Part shown: positions 24,571 through 32,638 of the stretch, piece by piece | How positions within the stretch are numbered: position 1 is the stretch's first letter | How the letters are laid out: each line of letters starts with the position of its first letter | From: Tannerellaceae bacterium | Lineage (GTDB): Bacteria > Bacteroidota > Bacteroidia > Bacteroidales > Tannerellaceae | DNA: 43,736 bases | Reading direction: 5' to 3' | Assembly (NCBI GenBank): GCA_031271045.1 | Contig: JAISWO010000008.1 | Coordinates: 1-43,736 of the forward strand | Made by a program: the position numbers and the translations under genes | Notes under the pieces: generated by a model | Seen by the model: only the letters and a program-made list of their open reading frames with translations | Databases searched by the model: none | What the model was told of the DNA's origin: nothing

Positions 24571-26403
24571 ATGAAAACGCGCTCCGTCGAATTACTCTCG
24601 CCCGCCCGCAACTTGACCTGCGGCATAGAAGCCATCAACCATGGCGCCGATGCTGTCTACATCGGCGCCCCAAAATTCGGCGCCCGCGCCGCCGCCAGCA
24701 ATCCGGTCGATGACATCTGCCGCCTCTGCGACCACGCCCACCTGTTCGGCGCCCGCATCTACGTAGCCTTCAATACCATCCTCCGGGAAGAAGAACTGCC
24801 GCAAGCCGAACGCCTCATCCGGCAATTATACGCCGCAGGAGCCGATGCACTCATCATACAGGATATGGGAATCACCCAACTCGACATTCCGCCCATCCCC
24901 CTGCATGCCAGCACACAGACCGACAACCGTACGCCCGAAAAGGTGAACTTCCTCCACTCGGCCGGCTTTTCGCAAGTCGTCCTCGCCCGCGAATTATCGC
25001 TGAACCAGATACGACAGATAGCCAGACAGACAAGCATCGCTCTGGAAGTATTCATCCACGGCGCCCTGTGCGTAAGCTTCAGCGGACAATGTTACCTCAG
25101 CGCCGCCCTCGGCGGACGGAGCGCCAACCGCGGCGAATGTGCCCAATATTGCCGCCTGCCCTATACCCTGACGGATGCCGGGGGGCAGGAAATCGTCCGG
25201 GGGAAGCATCTCCTTTCCCTTGCAGACCTCAACCGATCGGACGAGCTGGAAGCTCTGCTCGACGCCGGCGTCACATCGTTCAAGATCGAAGGACGGCTGA
25301 AAGAACTCTCGTACGTGAAAAACATTACGGCCTGGTACCGCCGGCAATTAGACGCCATCCTGGCGCGTCGCCCCGAATACTGCCGCGCTTCGGCCGGACA
25401 AACTACCCTTGCTTTTGAACCGACGCCCCGGAAGAGCTTCAACCGCGGATTCACGCCCTATTTCCTTCACGGACGTACGCCCTCGATCACCGCCTTCGAT
25501 ACGCCAAAATCCGTTGGCGAGCCGGTCGGAACCGTGAAGGAACGCCAAGGGAATGTCTTCACCCTGGCCGCCGGCGCGGAACCACTAAATAACGGCGACG
25601 GCCTGACGTTCTTCAACGCCCAAGGCAAACTGGAAGGCTTCCGGGTAAACCGGGTCGCCGGCAACCGTGTCTACCCAGCCGAGATGCCCGCTTTGCTTCC
25701 CTTGAATACCCCCCTGTTCCGCAATTACGACCAAGCCTTTGAAAAGCAATTATCCCTCCCCTCCGCCGAGCGCAAAATCGCCGTAGCGATCGCGTTCTCC
25801 GACAATTCCTTCGGCTTCACCCTCCGCCTGACGGACGAAGCCGGAGGATCTGTCAGCCTGGCCGCGCCCTTCCGGAAAGAACCGGCCCGGCTTGACCCGA
25901 AAAACAATATCCTCCGGCAACTGTCCAAAATGGGGAATACCCCCTTCCATGTATCCTCCGCTCACGTATCTATGAGCCGCAACTGGTTCGTCCCATCCTC
26001 CCTCCTGTCGGAAATGAGGCGCCAAGCCGTCGAACGCCTCTGCCTGGTGCGAAAGATCCTGCATCGCCGGGAAGCCGCCTCGTGGAAAAATCCGCCCGCG
26101 CCACTGCCTTTCCCCGAACGCGAACTGACCTACCGCGGCAACGTCTTCAACACGAAGGCCGAAGCTTTCTACCGCATCCACGGAGTAGAAACTGTCGCCC
26201 CCGCCTTCGAGCTTTCCCCGCCGGGGAATGTCCCTTTGATGTTTACCAAACATTGCCTCCGCTACAGTCTGGGATGGTGCCCTTCGCTGCAAAAAAAGGG
26301 TTCTCCCTACAAAGAACCCTTTTACTTGCTGCACAAGCATACGCGCCTGAGGCTGCAATTTGATTGCGACAACTGCCGGATGCTCCTCTTTGCCGCAGAA
26401 TAA
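24571..26403 (+). CDS. Peptidase U32 family protein (RlhA/TrhP-like)
   Basis: The 610-residue protein begins VELLSPARNLTCGIEAINHG and has the U32 signature EVFIHGALCVSFSGQCYLS followed by a Cys cluster (RGECAQYCRLPY), which with later Cys may hold an iron-sulfur cluster. A collagenase-like second domain follows, ending in CDNCRM. Family members labelled as proteases include the RNA hydroxylation enzymes RlhA and TrhP, so RNA modification is as likely as proteolysis. It is co-directional with metA. The last 110 bp contain a terminator hairpin for the convergent flotillin operon. Confidence 0.88.
   Translation: MKTRSVELLSPARNLTCGIEAINHGADAVYIGAPKFGARAAASNPVDDICRLCDHAHLFGARIYVAFNTILREEELPQAERLIRQLYAAGADALIIQDMGITQLDIPPIPLHASTQTDNRTPEKVNFLHSAGFSQVVLARELSLNQIRQIARQTSIALEVFIHGALCVSFSGQCYLSAALGGRSANRGECAQYCRLPYTLTDAGGQEIVRGKHLLSLADLNRSDELEALLDAGVTSFKIEGRLKELSYVKNITAWYRRQLDAILARRPEYCRASAGQTTLAFEPTPRKSFNRGFTPYFLHGRTPSITAFDTPKSVGEPVGTVKERQGNVFTLAAGAEPLNNGDGLTFFNAQGKLEGFRVNRVAGNRVYPAEMPALLPLNTPLFRNYDQAFEKQLSLPSAERKIAVAIAFSDNSFGFTLRLTDEAGGSVSLAAPFRKEPARLDPKNNILRQLSKMGNTPFHVSSAHVSMSRNWFVPSSLLSEMRRQAVERLCLVRKILHRREAASWKNPPAPLPFPERELTYRGNVFNTKAEAFYRIHGVETVAPAFELSPPGNVPLMFTKHCLRYSLGWCPSLQKKGSPYKEPFYLLHKHTRLRLQFDCDNCRMLLFAAE
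26287..26323 (-). terminator. Terminator of the nfeD-flotillin operon, inside the U32 gene
   Basis: Read on the minus strand, AAAAGGGTTCT (26323-26313), an 8-nt loop and AGAACCCTTTT (26304-26294) form a perfect 11-bp stem followed by further T residues (seven T in all). The hairpin lies within the coding end of the convergent U32 gene, so the two mRNAs overlap by more than 100 nt. Confidence 0.7.
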
Positions 26404-26415
26404 GCCGGTGGAAGG

Positions 26416-28017
26416 CTATTCCTTCGAAGGTGCCGGCTGGTCGTCCTGTCCGCTATCGTTATCTTTTATTTTGAGCGAAGCCGGTATCCCGGGAATGGTT
26501 TTCATAATATCTGTCACCGGAGCGATTGAAGAGACCAGTCCGGTAAGCAAATTCGTCAACGTCCCCCCTTGGGATGTATCCATCACGTTGACATTTCCCA
26601 GATGGATATGCTCAAAGGCCTTGACTTGTTCGGCTGCTATTTCTTTCCATTGCTCAACCATTTTCCACTGAATGGCTACCTGCGGGTTGTTTTCGGCCAC
26701 TTTCACCATTGCTTCGAATCCTTCGGCTTGCGCCATGAGCGAGGCTTTTTCGGCAGCCGCCTTGGCGAGTCCTTGCTGTTCGATTACTTTGGCGTGCGCC
26801 AGACCTTCGGCGGTGATAGCTTCCCCTTTTCCTTTTCCTTCGGCGGCGACGGCGTCGGCGTGTCCTTGCGCTTCAATGCGTTGTTGGTTTGCATTTGCTT
26901 CAGCTTCTTTTTCCAATTTCAGTTTGTAGGCTTCGGCATCGATCAGTTTTTGTTGTTTTGCTATTTCAGACGGGACGATTTTCTCGGCTTTCAATGCCGA
27001 TTCGGTGCGTTTGGCTCGGGCATCTTCGGCATCTTTCCTGGCTAATTCTTTGTTCTTTTCAATTTCCGCCTTTGCCCGTTCTTCGGCCGACAAGGCCAAT
27101 CCCTGCGATTCGGCCTTGATCACTTCCAGTTCGGCATTGGAGACGGTTATTTTTTTCGCCGCTTCTATTTCTCCGATGCGGGCCTGCGAATCGTATTGTG
27201 CAACGCTGATGTCTCTGTTTTTCTTTGCTTCGGCTACTTTGGAGTCTCTTTCCGATTCGGCTTGGGCTACGGAAATGCTCTGGTCTCTTTGGGCGTTGGC
27301 GATGGCAATATGTTCCTCCTTTTTTGTTTCGGCCACGGTAGCATTTTTGATTTTCAACTGCTCGGCAACGCGCGTTTCACCCTCGCGTTCGGCGGTAGAG
27401 ATTTCGACATTGGCTTGATTGATGGCCTTTGCCTGGTCTTTCTTTCCTAAAGCAACGATATAACCGGCTTCGTCCCGTATATCTGTGATGTTGATATTAA
27501 TCAGATGCAAGCCGATTTTGCGCAGCTCGCTGTCGATAAGTCCTTTGGCTTTTGCCAGAAATTCGTCGCGGTCGGCGTTCAGTTTTTCAATCGTCATGTC
27601 GGCGATGATGGTTCTCAATTGTCCGTAGACAATATCTTTTACCAGGTCTTCGATTTCTTCCCTTCTCAGATCTAAAATTCTTTCGGCAGCCGCCTGCATG
27701 ACTTCCTGTTCGGTGCTGATACCAACCGTTACGGTGGTCGGTACGTCTACGCGTATGTTCTGGGAGGAAAGCGCTTTTTGCAGATTGCAGTCGAATTGAA
27801 GGGGTTTCAACGACATATAGGCATATCCTTGCAGGACGGGAATCACAAAGGCGGCTCCTCCCTGGATGCATTTAGACGATTTGTTACCGCCTGTTTTTCC
27901 ATAAATGACTAAGATTTCATCCGATTTGCATCTTCTGTAACGGGATAAGATGGCGATGATGGTCAGGATGATGAGACCGACCAATGTTCCGATTAAGGCG
28001 AAAATGTTTGTGTCCAT
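26416..28017 (-). CDS. floT: Flotillin-like SPFH protein
   Basis: The 533-residue protein has an N-terminal membrane segment (IFALIGTLVGLIILTIIAIL), an SPFH domain (about 30-220, GGAAFVIPVLQGYAYMSL) and a long Ala/Glu/Lys-rich coiled coil (about 220-450) with the EA repeats typical of flotillins (EAQGHADAVAAEGKGKGE). The tail is acidic and disordered. Flotillins form large cages on the inner membrane and organise membrane domains. It is downstream of an NfeD-like gene, the usual operon partner, with 23 bp between them. Confidence 0.92.
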   Translation of the reverse strand: MDTNIFALIGTLVGLIILTIIAILSRYRRCKSDEILVIYGKTGGNKSSKCIQGGAAFVIPVLQGYAYMSLKPLQFDCNLQKALSSQNIRVDVPTTVTVGISTEQEVMQAAAERILDLRREEIEDLVKDIVYGQLRTIIADMTIEKLNADRDEFLAKAKGLIDSELRKIGLHLININITDIRDEAGYIVALGKKDQAKAINQANVEISTAEREGETRVAEQLKIKNATVAETKKEEHIAIANAQRDQSISVAQAESERDSKVAEAKKNRDISVAQYDSQARIGEIEAAKKITVSNAELEVIKAESQGLALSAEERAKAEIEKNKELARKDAEDARAKRTESALKAEKIVPSEIAKQQKLIDAEAYKLKLEKEAEANANQQRIEAQGHADAVAAEGKGKGEAITAEGLAHAKVIEQQGLAKAAAEKASLMAQAEGFEAMVKVAENNPQVAIQWKMVEQWKEIAAEQVKAFEHIHLGNVNVMDTSQGGTLTNLLTGLVSSIAPVTDIMKTIPGIPASLKIKDNDSGQDDQPAPSKE

Positions 28018-28040
28018 ATAATTGATGTGTTATTAGTGAG

Positions 28041-28544
28041 TTAAAGAATAGGGCAAACGACATTCCTGTTTCCTGACACTTTTATTTTCTGTCCTTTGGT
28101 CAGGGTGATTCCTGCGGCGCATTTCAGCGTAACCGTAACCGGCCGGCCTTCCAATATGATGAATACTTCGCCGATCTTTGATTGCGCGTCCCAGAAATAG
28201 ACTTCGGCATCCATCTCTTTTATTTCATTTGTATATTTCATGCTTTGCTGGAGTTTTTCAAAGAAAAGTTTGTACAGGTAATACAGTACGGCCATAAAAA
28301 CGATCCCGGTCAATACGCCAAGGCTGGCCGAAGCAAGGCTCAATCCTTGCATGAGCGTCAGCGTCAAGGAAAAGCCTATGGTGAAATGAATAAGTCCTTT
28401 GAAAGAAAGTAAGTCGCTCACGAGGAAGCCGGAGCCTGTGCTCAAGTCGGCATCCATATCCAGGTCGCCAAAGAATACGGAGCCTAATGTACTCAGCAGG
28501 AAGAGAGCTGAGGCTACGATCAAAACAATTACATACCAAGCCAT
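28041..28544 (-). CDS. NfeD-like membrane protein
   Basis: Start 28544 (MAWYVIVLIVASALFLLS) is chosen because a -7 element lies at 28587-28580; a longer frame from 28655 begins upstream of that promoter. The 167-residue protein has three membrane helices and a C-terminal OB-fold (EGRPVTVTLKCAAGITLTKG, then QKIKVSGNRNVVCPIL). This is the short NfeD form that partners flotillins and probably binds their assembly. It lacks the serine-protease domain of long NfeD proteins. Confidence 0.85.
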   Translation of the reverse strand: MAWYVIVLIVASALFLLSTLGSVFFGDLDMDADLSTGSGFLVSDLLSFKGLIHFTIGFSLTLTLMQGLSLASASLGVLTGIVFMAVLYYLYKLFFEKLQQSMKYTNEIKEMDAEVYFWDAQSKIGEVFIILEGRPVTVTLKCAAGITLTKGQKIKVSGNRNVVCPIL

Positions 28545-28579
28545 AAGATTGAATTTTAATGATACAATAGTAAAAGTCC

Positions 28580-28587
28580 CAAAGGTA
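28580..28587 (-). promoter_or_regulatory. -7 element of the nfeD-flotillin operon
   Basis: TACCTTTG on the minus strand matches TAnnTTTG and lies about 36 bp upstream of the nfeD start. A -33 is not obvious. Confidence 0.45.
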
Positions 28588-28618
28588 GGCAAAAAGTATG
28601 AAGTGGATGGATTTGCAT

Positions 28619-28690
28619 AAAAAAAAGATGTCCGCACTTTCACAAGTCCGAACACCTATAACTACAACTTAATTTGTAAAGTTCTATTTT
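28619..28690 (-). ncRNA. Candidate small RNA between gapA and nfeD
   Basis: On the minus strand a -7 element TATGTTTG (28703-28696) is followed by about 40 nt without a reading frame. Then comes a terminator-like hairpin: GTTCGGACTT (28653-28644), loop GTGA, AAGTGCGGAC (28639-28630), with one mismatch and one wobble, then ATC and eight T. This predicts a transcript of about 72 nt. The unit lies between the gapA terminator and the nfeD promoter, so neither gene explains it. The mismatch in the stem and lack of a clear -33 lower confidence. Confidence 0.4.
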
Positions 28691-28816
28691 CGGCACAAAC
28701 ATACGACCTTTTCTTGATACGGAAAAATAAAAGCAAACTTTTTTTGCGGGAAAAGGTGATTTTTATATGTCATTGCATGTTTTTTAACGTTTTTTCGGTC
28801 TCACGGAGTGAAAGGC

Positions 28817-28856
28817 TACAAAAAAACGGCTCACCTTCGTCGAGATGAGCCGTTTT
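28817..28856 (-). terminator. Intrinsic terminator of gapA
   Basis: On the minus strand AAAACGGCTCA (28856-28846), a short loop and TGAGCCGTTTT (28833-28823) form a perfect 11-bp stem followed by T residues. It begins about 20 bp after the gapA stop. Confidence 0.85.
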
Positions 28857-28876
28857 GTGGGTCTGTACGGGGTGGA

Positions 28877-29887
<1,011 letters not shown>

Positions 29888-29943
29888 CTAACTTTTATTG
29901 GGTTTATGAAAACGTTTTATATTAATTTCTTTTTCAACGAGCG

Positions 29944-29951
29944 CAAAGGTA
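29944..29951 (-). promoter_or_regulatory. -7 element of gapA
   Basis: TACCTTTG on the minus strand matches TAnnTTTG. The leader would be about 55 nt. No catabolite or redox operator was recognised. Confidence 0.45.
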
Positions 29952-30076
29952 CGCATGTTTTCCAACTCTTTTGCATGATTCGCTTTAAAAAAATGTAATT
30001 ATCCCCCGTTCTGTTTTGGGTTGCTTTTTTTACGGTTTGGGCTTTTTGTACGAAGCGTTGTGAAGATTTATTTGAA

Positions 30077-30422
30077 TATGGACCCTCCTGCAACTTGCAG
30101 GGGGAAATATATTCCAGTATGGACCCTCCTGCAACTTGCAGGGGGAAATATATTCCAGTATGGATGCTCCTGCAACTTGCAGGGAGAAATATATTCCAGT
30201 ATGGATGCTCCTGCAACTTGCAGGGGGAAATATATTCCAGTATGGATGCTCCTGCAAGTTGCAGGGGGAAATATATTCCAGTATGGACCCTCCTGCAACT
30301 TGCAGGGGGAAATATATTCCAGTATGGACCCTCCTGCAACTTGCAGGGGGAAATATATTCCAGTATGGACCCTCCTGCAAGTTGCAGGGGGAAATATATT
30401 CCAGTATGGATGCTCCTGCAAA
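30077..30422. repeat. 41-bp tandem repeat array (eight units plus a partial)
   Basis: Units start every 41 bp from 30077 to 30405. Each holds the palindrome CCTGCAAsTTGCAGG, where s is C in units 1-4, 6 and 7 and G in units 5 and 8, so those two are the reverse complement of the others at that site. A second imperfect dyad is GGAAATATATTCC. A second variable site is ACCC or ATGC before the palindrome. The unit has no stop codon in any of six frames, so long apparent reading frames across it are artefacts of the repeat. It lies between the gapA and tcdA promoters. Confidence 0.95.
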
Positions 30423-30462
30423 GCTCCGGACAGGATAGAGGCGCAACAATCTGTGGCGGCAG

Positions 30463-30494
30463 TTGGGCGTATCGGCTAAATGTCCGTAACTTTG
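30463..30494 (+). promoter_or_regulatory. Promoter of tcdA
   Basis: TTG (30463-30465), a 21-bp spacer and TAACTTTG (30487-30494) match the Bacteroidetes promoter. It is downstream of the repeat array and 20 bp before the tcdA ATG, which shows the array is not part of the gene. Confidence 0.6.
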
Positions 30495-30514
30495 CCGGAA
30501 AATCAAAAAGAAGG

Positions 30515-31309
30515 ATGGGACTGGAAAAAGGATTGTTTCAAAGAACTGAATTGCTGTTGGGAGACCGGTGGATGCAACGTATCGCAGAGGTAAGGGTGAT
30601 CATATTCGGTGTCGGAGGCGTGGGAAGCTGGTGTGCCGAAAGTTTGATCCGCTCCGGCGTACGGCGCCTGACGATTGTGGATTCGGACCGGATTTGCGTG
30701 ACCAATATCAACCGTCAACTGATGGCTACTACGCAAACCGTGGGACAAGTCAAAGTCGAGGCCCTGAAGAAACGGCTTGCCGAGATCAATCCTCTGGCCG
30801 AAATCAATGCCCTGCAAATGATTTACAGCCGCCAGACCAACGACTCGTTCCAGCTGGAAAGCTATGATTATATCATCGACGCCATCGACAGCCTGGAAAA
30901 CAAGGCGCAACTGATACTTGCCGCCACCGGCACGAAGGCCGTCTTTTTCTCGTCTATGGGTGCCGCGCTCAAGATAGACTCGTCGAAGATACAAGTGGCC
31001 GAGTTCTGGAACGTAAAAGGCTGTCCCCTGGGCGCCGCGCTCAGGCGCAAGCTGAAACGGACGGAACGCCCGGCCCGGAAATTCCTCTGCGTTTACAGCG
31101 AAGAAGTTCTCGACAATAAAGGCCGCGACACAGCCTGCGGCTCCGGAAAATGCCTCTGCCCCAAAGCCCCCGAAGGACCGGGTGACCCGGATCTGGTGAA
31201 CCACGAATGGTGCAGCCTCAAAGCCCGTATCAACGGCACAATGGCGCATACGACCGCTATTTTCGGCTTCACTCTGGCCGGATTAGTGATACAGGACATT
31301 TGCAGGTAA
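30515..31309 (+). CDS. tcdA: tRNA threonylcarbamoyladenosine dehydratase (ThiF/E1-like)
   Basis: The 264-residue protein has the E1-like nucleotide motif VIIFGVGGVGSWCAESLIRS, then LTIVDSDRICVTNINRQL, DAIDSLENKAQLI and a C-terminal Cys-containing segment (ACGSGKCLCPK). This is the TcdA/CsdL form, which cyclises t6A to ct6A at position 37 of ANN-decoding tRNAs using ATP. Start 30515 follows the promoter; the frame stays open far upstream only because the repeat array has no stop codons. Confidence 0.9.
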   Translation: MGLEKGLFQRTELLLGDRWMQRIAEVRVIIFGVGGVGSWCAESLIRSGVRRLTIVDSDRICVTNINRQLMATTQTVGQVKVEALKKRLAEINPLAEINALQMIYSRQTNDSFQLESYDYIIDAIDSLENKAQLILAATGTKAVFFSSMGAALKIDSSKIQVAEFWNVKGCPLGAALRRKLKRTERPARKFLCVYSEEVLDNKGRDTACGSGKCLCPKAPEGPGDPDLVNHEWCSLKARINGTMAHTTAIFGFTLAGLVIQDICR

Positions 31310-31319
31310 TGAAAAATAT

Positions 31320-31336
31320 TGTTTCTTTGTGAAACA
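31320..31336. promoter_or_regulatory. Inverted repeat upstream of rex, possible operator
   Basis: TGTTTC (31320-31325), five bases and GAAACA (31331-31336) form a perfect dyad 21 bp before the rex ATG. It overlaps a -7-like TTTCTTTG and contains TTTGTGAAA, related to the half-site TTGTGAA of Rex operators. Autoregulation by Rex is plausible. Confidence 0.45.
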
Positions 31337-31357
31337 TACATATTAAATACATAAACG

Positions 31358-32014
31358 ATGAACCAAGAAAATACTCCTTCCCTTTGGAAATTACCCGAAC
31401 CGACCCTCCGGCGGTTACCCTGGTATCTCGCTTTCGTGAAACTGCTCAAAGCACGGGGCGAGATCCGCGTATCCTCCACCCAGATAGCCAGAGAAATCGG
31501 CGTAGATCCCAGTCTGGTGGCCAAAGATCTATCCTTTGTAAACGTTTCGGGAAAAACAAGGATAGGATACGAGATAGAAATCCTGATCACCGTCCTGGAA
31601 GATTTTCTTGGCTTTTCCATACAGCACAAAGCGCTCCTGTTCGGCGTCGGAAGCCTGGGAGCCGCCTTGCTGCAAGACTCCGGACTACGGCAATACGGAT
31701 TGCAGATCGTCGCCGGCTTTGATATTCGCGACGAACTGCAAGATACGTCCGTCAACGGGATCCCGGTGTTTCATATCAGCCAATTCCCCGCCCGGCAGCA
31801 AACGCTGGATGCAACCATCGGTATCATAACCGTGCCCGTCGACCAGGCGCAAAAAGTGGCGGATCACATCATTGCCGGAGGCGTCCGGGCGCTCTGGAAC
31901 TTCACACCCTTCCGCATACGCGTACCCGAAGATGTGGTTGTGCAAAATACGTCGATGTATGCGCACCTGGCCGTCATGTTTAACCGGCTCAGCCTCCTGA
32001 ATCACACAAAATGA
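31358..32014 (+). CDS. rex: Redox-sensing transcriptional repressor Rex
   Basis: The 218-residue protein has an N-terminal winged helix (RRLPWYLAFVKLLKARGE, then SSTQIAREIGVDPSLVAKDL) and a Rossmann domain with GVGSLG at 96-101. The C-terminal domain-swap helix is NTSMYAHLAVMFNRLSLL. Rex binds DNA when NADH is low and releases it when NADH rises, controlling fermentation and respiration genes. It overlaps the next gene by 4 bp. Confidence 0.93.
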   Translation: MNQENTPSLWKLPEPTLRRLPWYLAFVKLLKARGEIRVSSTQIAREIGVDPSLVAKDLSFVNVSGKTRIGYEIEILITVLEDFLGFSIQHKALLFGVGSLGAALLQDSGLRQYGLQIVAGFDIRDELQDTSVNGIPVFHISQFPARQQTLDATIGIITVPVDQAQKVADHIIAGGVRALWNFTPFRIRVPEDVVVQNTSMYAHLAVMFNRLSLLNHTK

Positions 32015-32625
32015 AAATCATAGCCGTAGGAATGAACTACGCATCCCACAATAAAGAGATGCAACATGCGTTAAAATTACCGGAACCAACCCTCTTTATG
32101 AAATCCGAATCATCGCTGCTGAAAAACGGGAAACCGTTCTTTATACCCGACTTTTCTTCAGACATTCATTACGAAACGGAGATCGTTGTCAAAATAAACC
32201 GGTTGGGGAAGAATATTGCCGAACGTTTTGCCCGCCGCTATTACAGCGAAATAACCGTAGGAATTGATTTTACGGCGCGCGACCTGCAAAAACAACTCCG
32301 CAACAGCGGACTGCCGTGGGAAATCAGCAAAGCATTCGACAACTCAGCCGCTACGGGCGAATTTATCCCGCTCGAAGAAACCGGAGGCATCCATCACATC
32401 CCCTTCCGGCTCGAAATAAACGGCATCACAGTACAGGAAGGAAATACGGCAGACATGCTTTTCCCAGTAGACCGGATCATCGCTTATGCCAGCCGCTTCT
32501 TTACCCTCAAAATGGGCGACCTCATCTACACCGGGACGCCGCAGGGAGTAGGCCCCGTACAAATAGGAGATCGCCTGCAAGGATATATAGGCGAACGGAA
32601 ATTGTTGGACTTCAATATCAGATAA
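32011..32625 (+). CDS. Fumarylacetoacetate hydrolase-family protein
   Basis: The 204-residue protein is a short FAH-fold enzyme: MKIIAVGMNYASHNKEM, metal ligands in IHYETEIVVKI and VGIDFTARDLQ, and the closing motif DLIYTGTPQGVGPVQIGD. Members hydrolyse or decarboxylate acylpyruvates or oxaloacetate with Mg2+; the substrate here is unknown. It overlaps rex by 4 bp and is 13 bp before porU, so the rex-to-ispF run may be one transcript. Confidence 0.88.
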   Translation: MKIIAVGMNYASHNKEMQHALKLPEPTLFMKSESSLLKNGKPFFIPDFSSDIHYETEIVVKINRLGKNIAERFARRYYSEITVGIDFTARDLQKQLRNSGLPWEISKAFDNSAATGEFIPLEETGGIHHIPFRLEINGITVQEGNTADMLFPVDRIIAYASRFFTLKMGDLIYTGTPQGVGPVQIGDRLQGYIGERKLLDFNIR

Positions 32626-32638
32626 CGAAAATATATAG

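Noticed and set aside
24592-25548. Long minus-strand reading frames inside the U32 gene
   Set aside because: They are shadows caused by the C-rich codon use of the real gene and have no family-like features.
28545-28655. N-terminal extension of the NfeD-like protein
   Set aside because: It begins upstream of the -7 element at 28587-28580; the membrane-helix start MAWYVIVL fits family length.
30021-30506. Several long reading frames on both strands with 41-residue repeats
   Set aside because: They exist only because the 41-bp unit has no stop codon in any frame; the tcdA promoter lies downstream of them.
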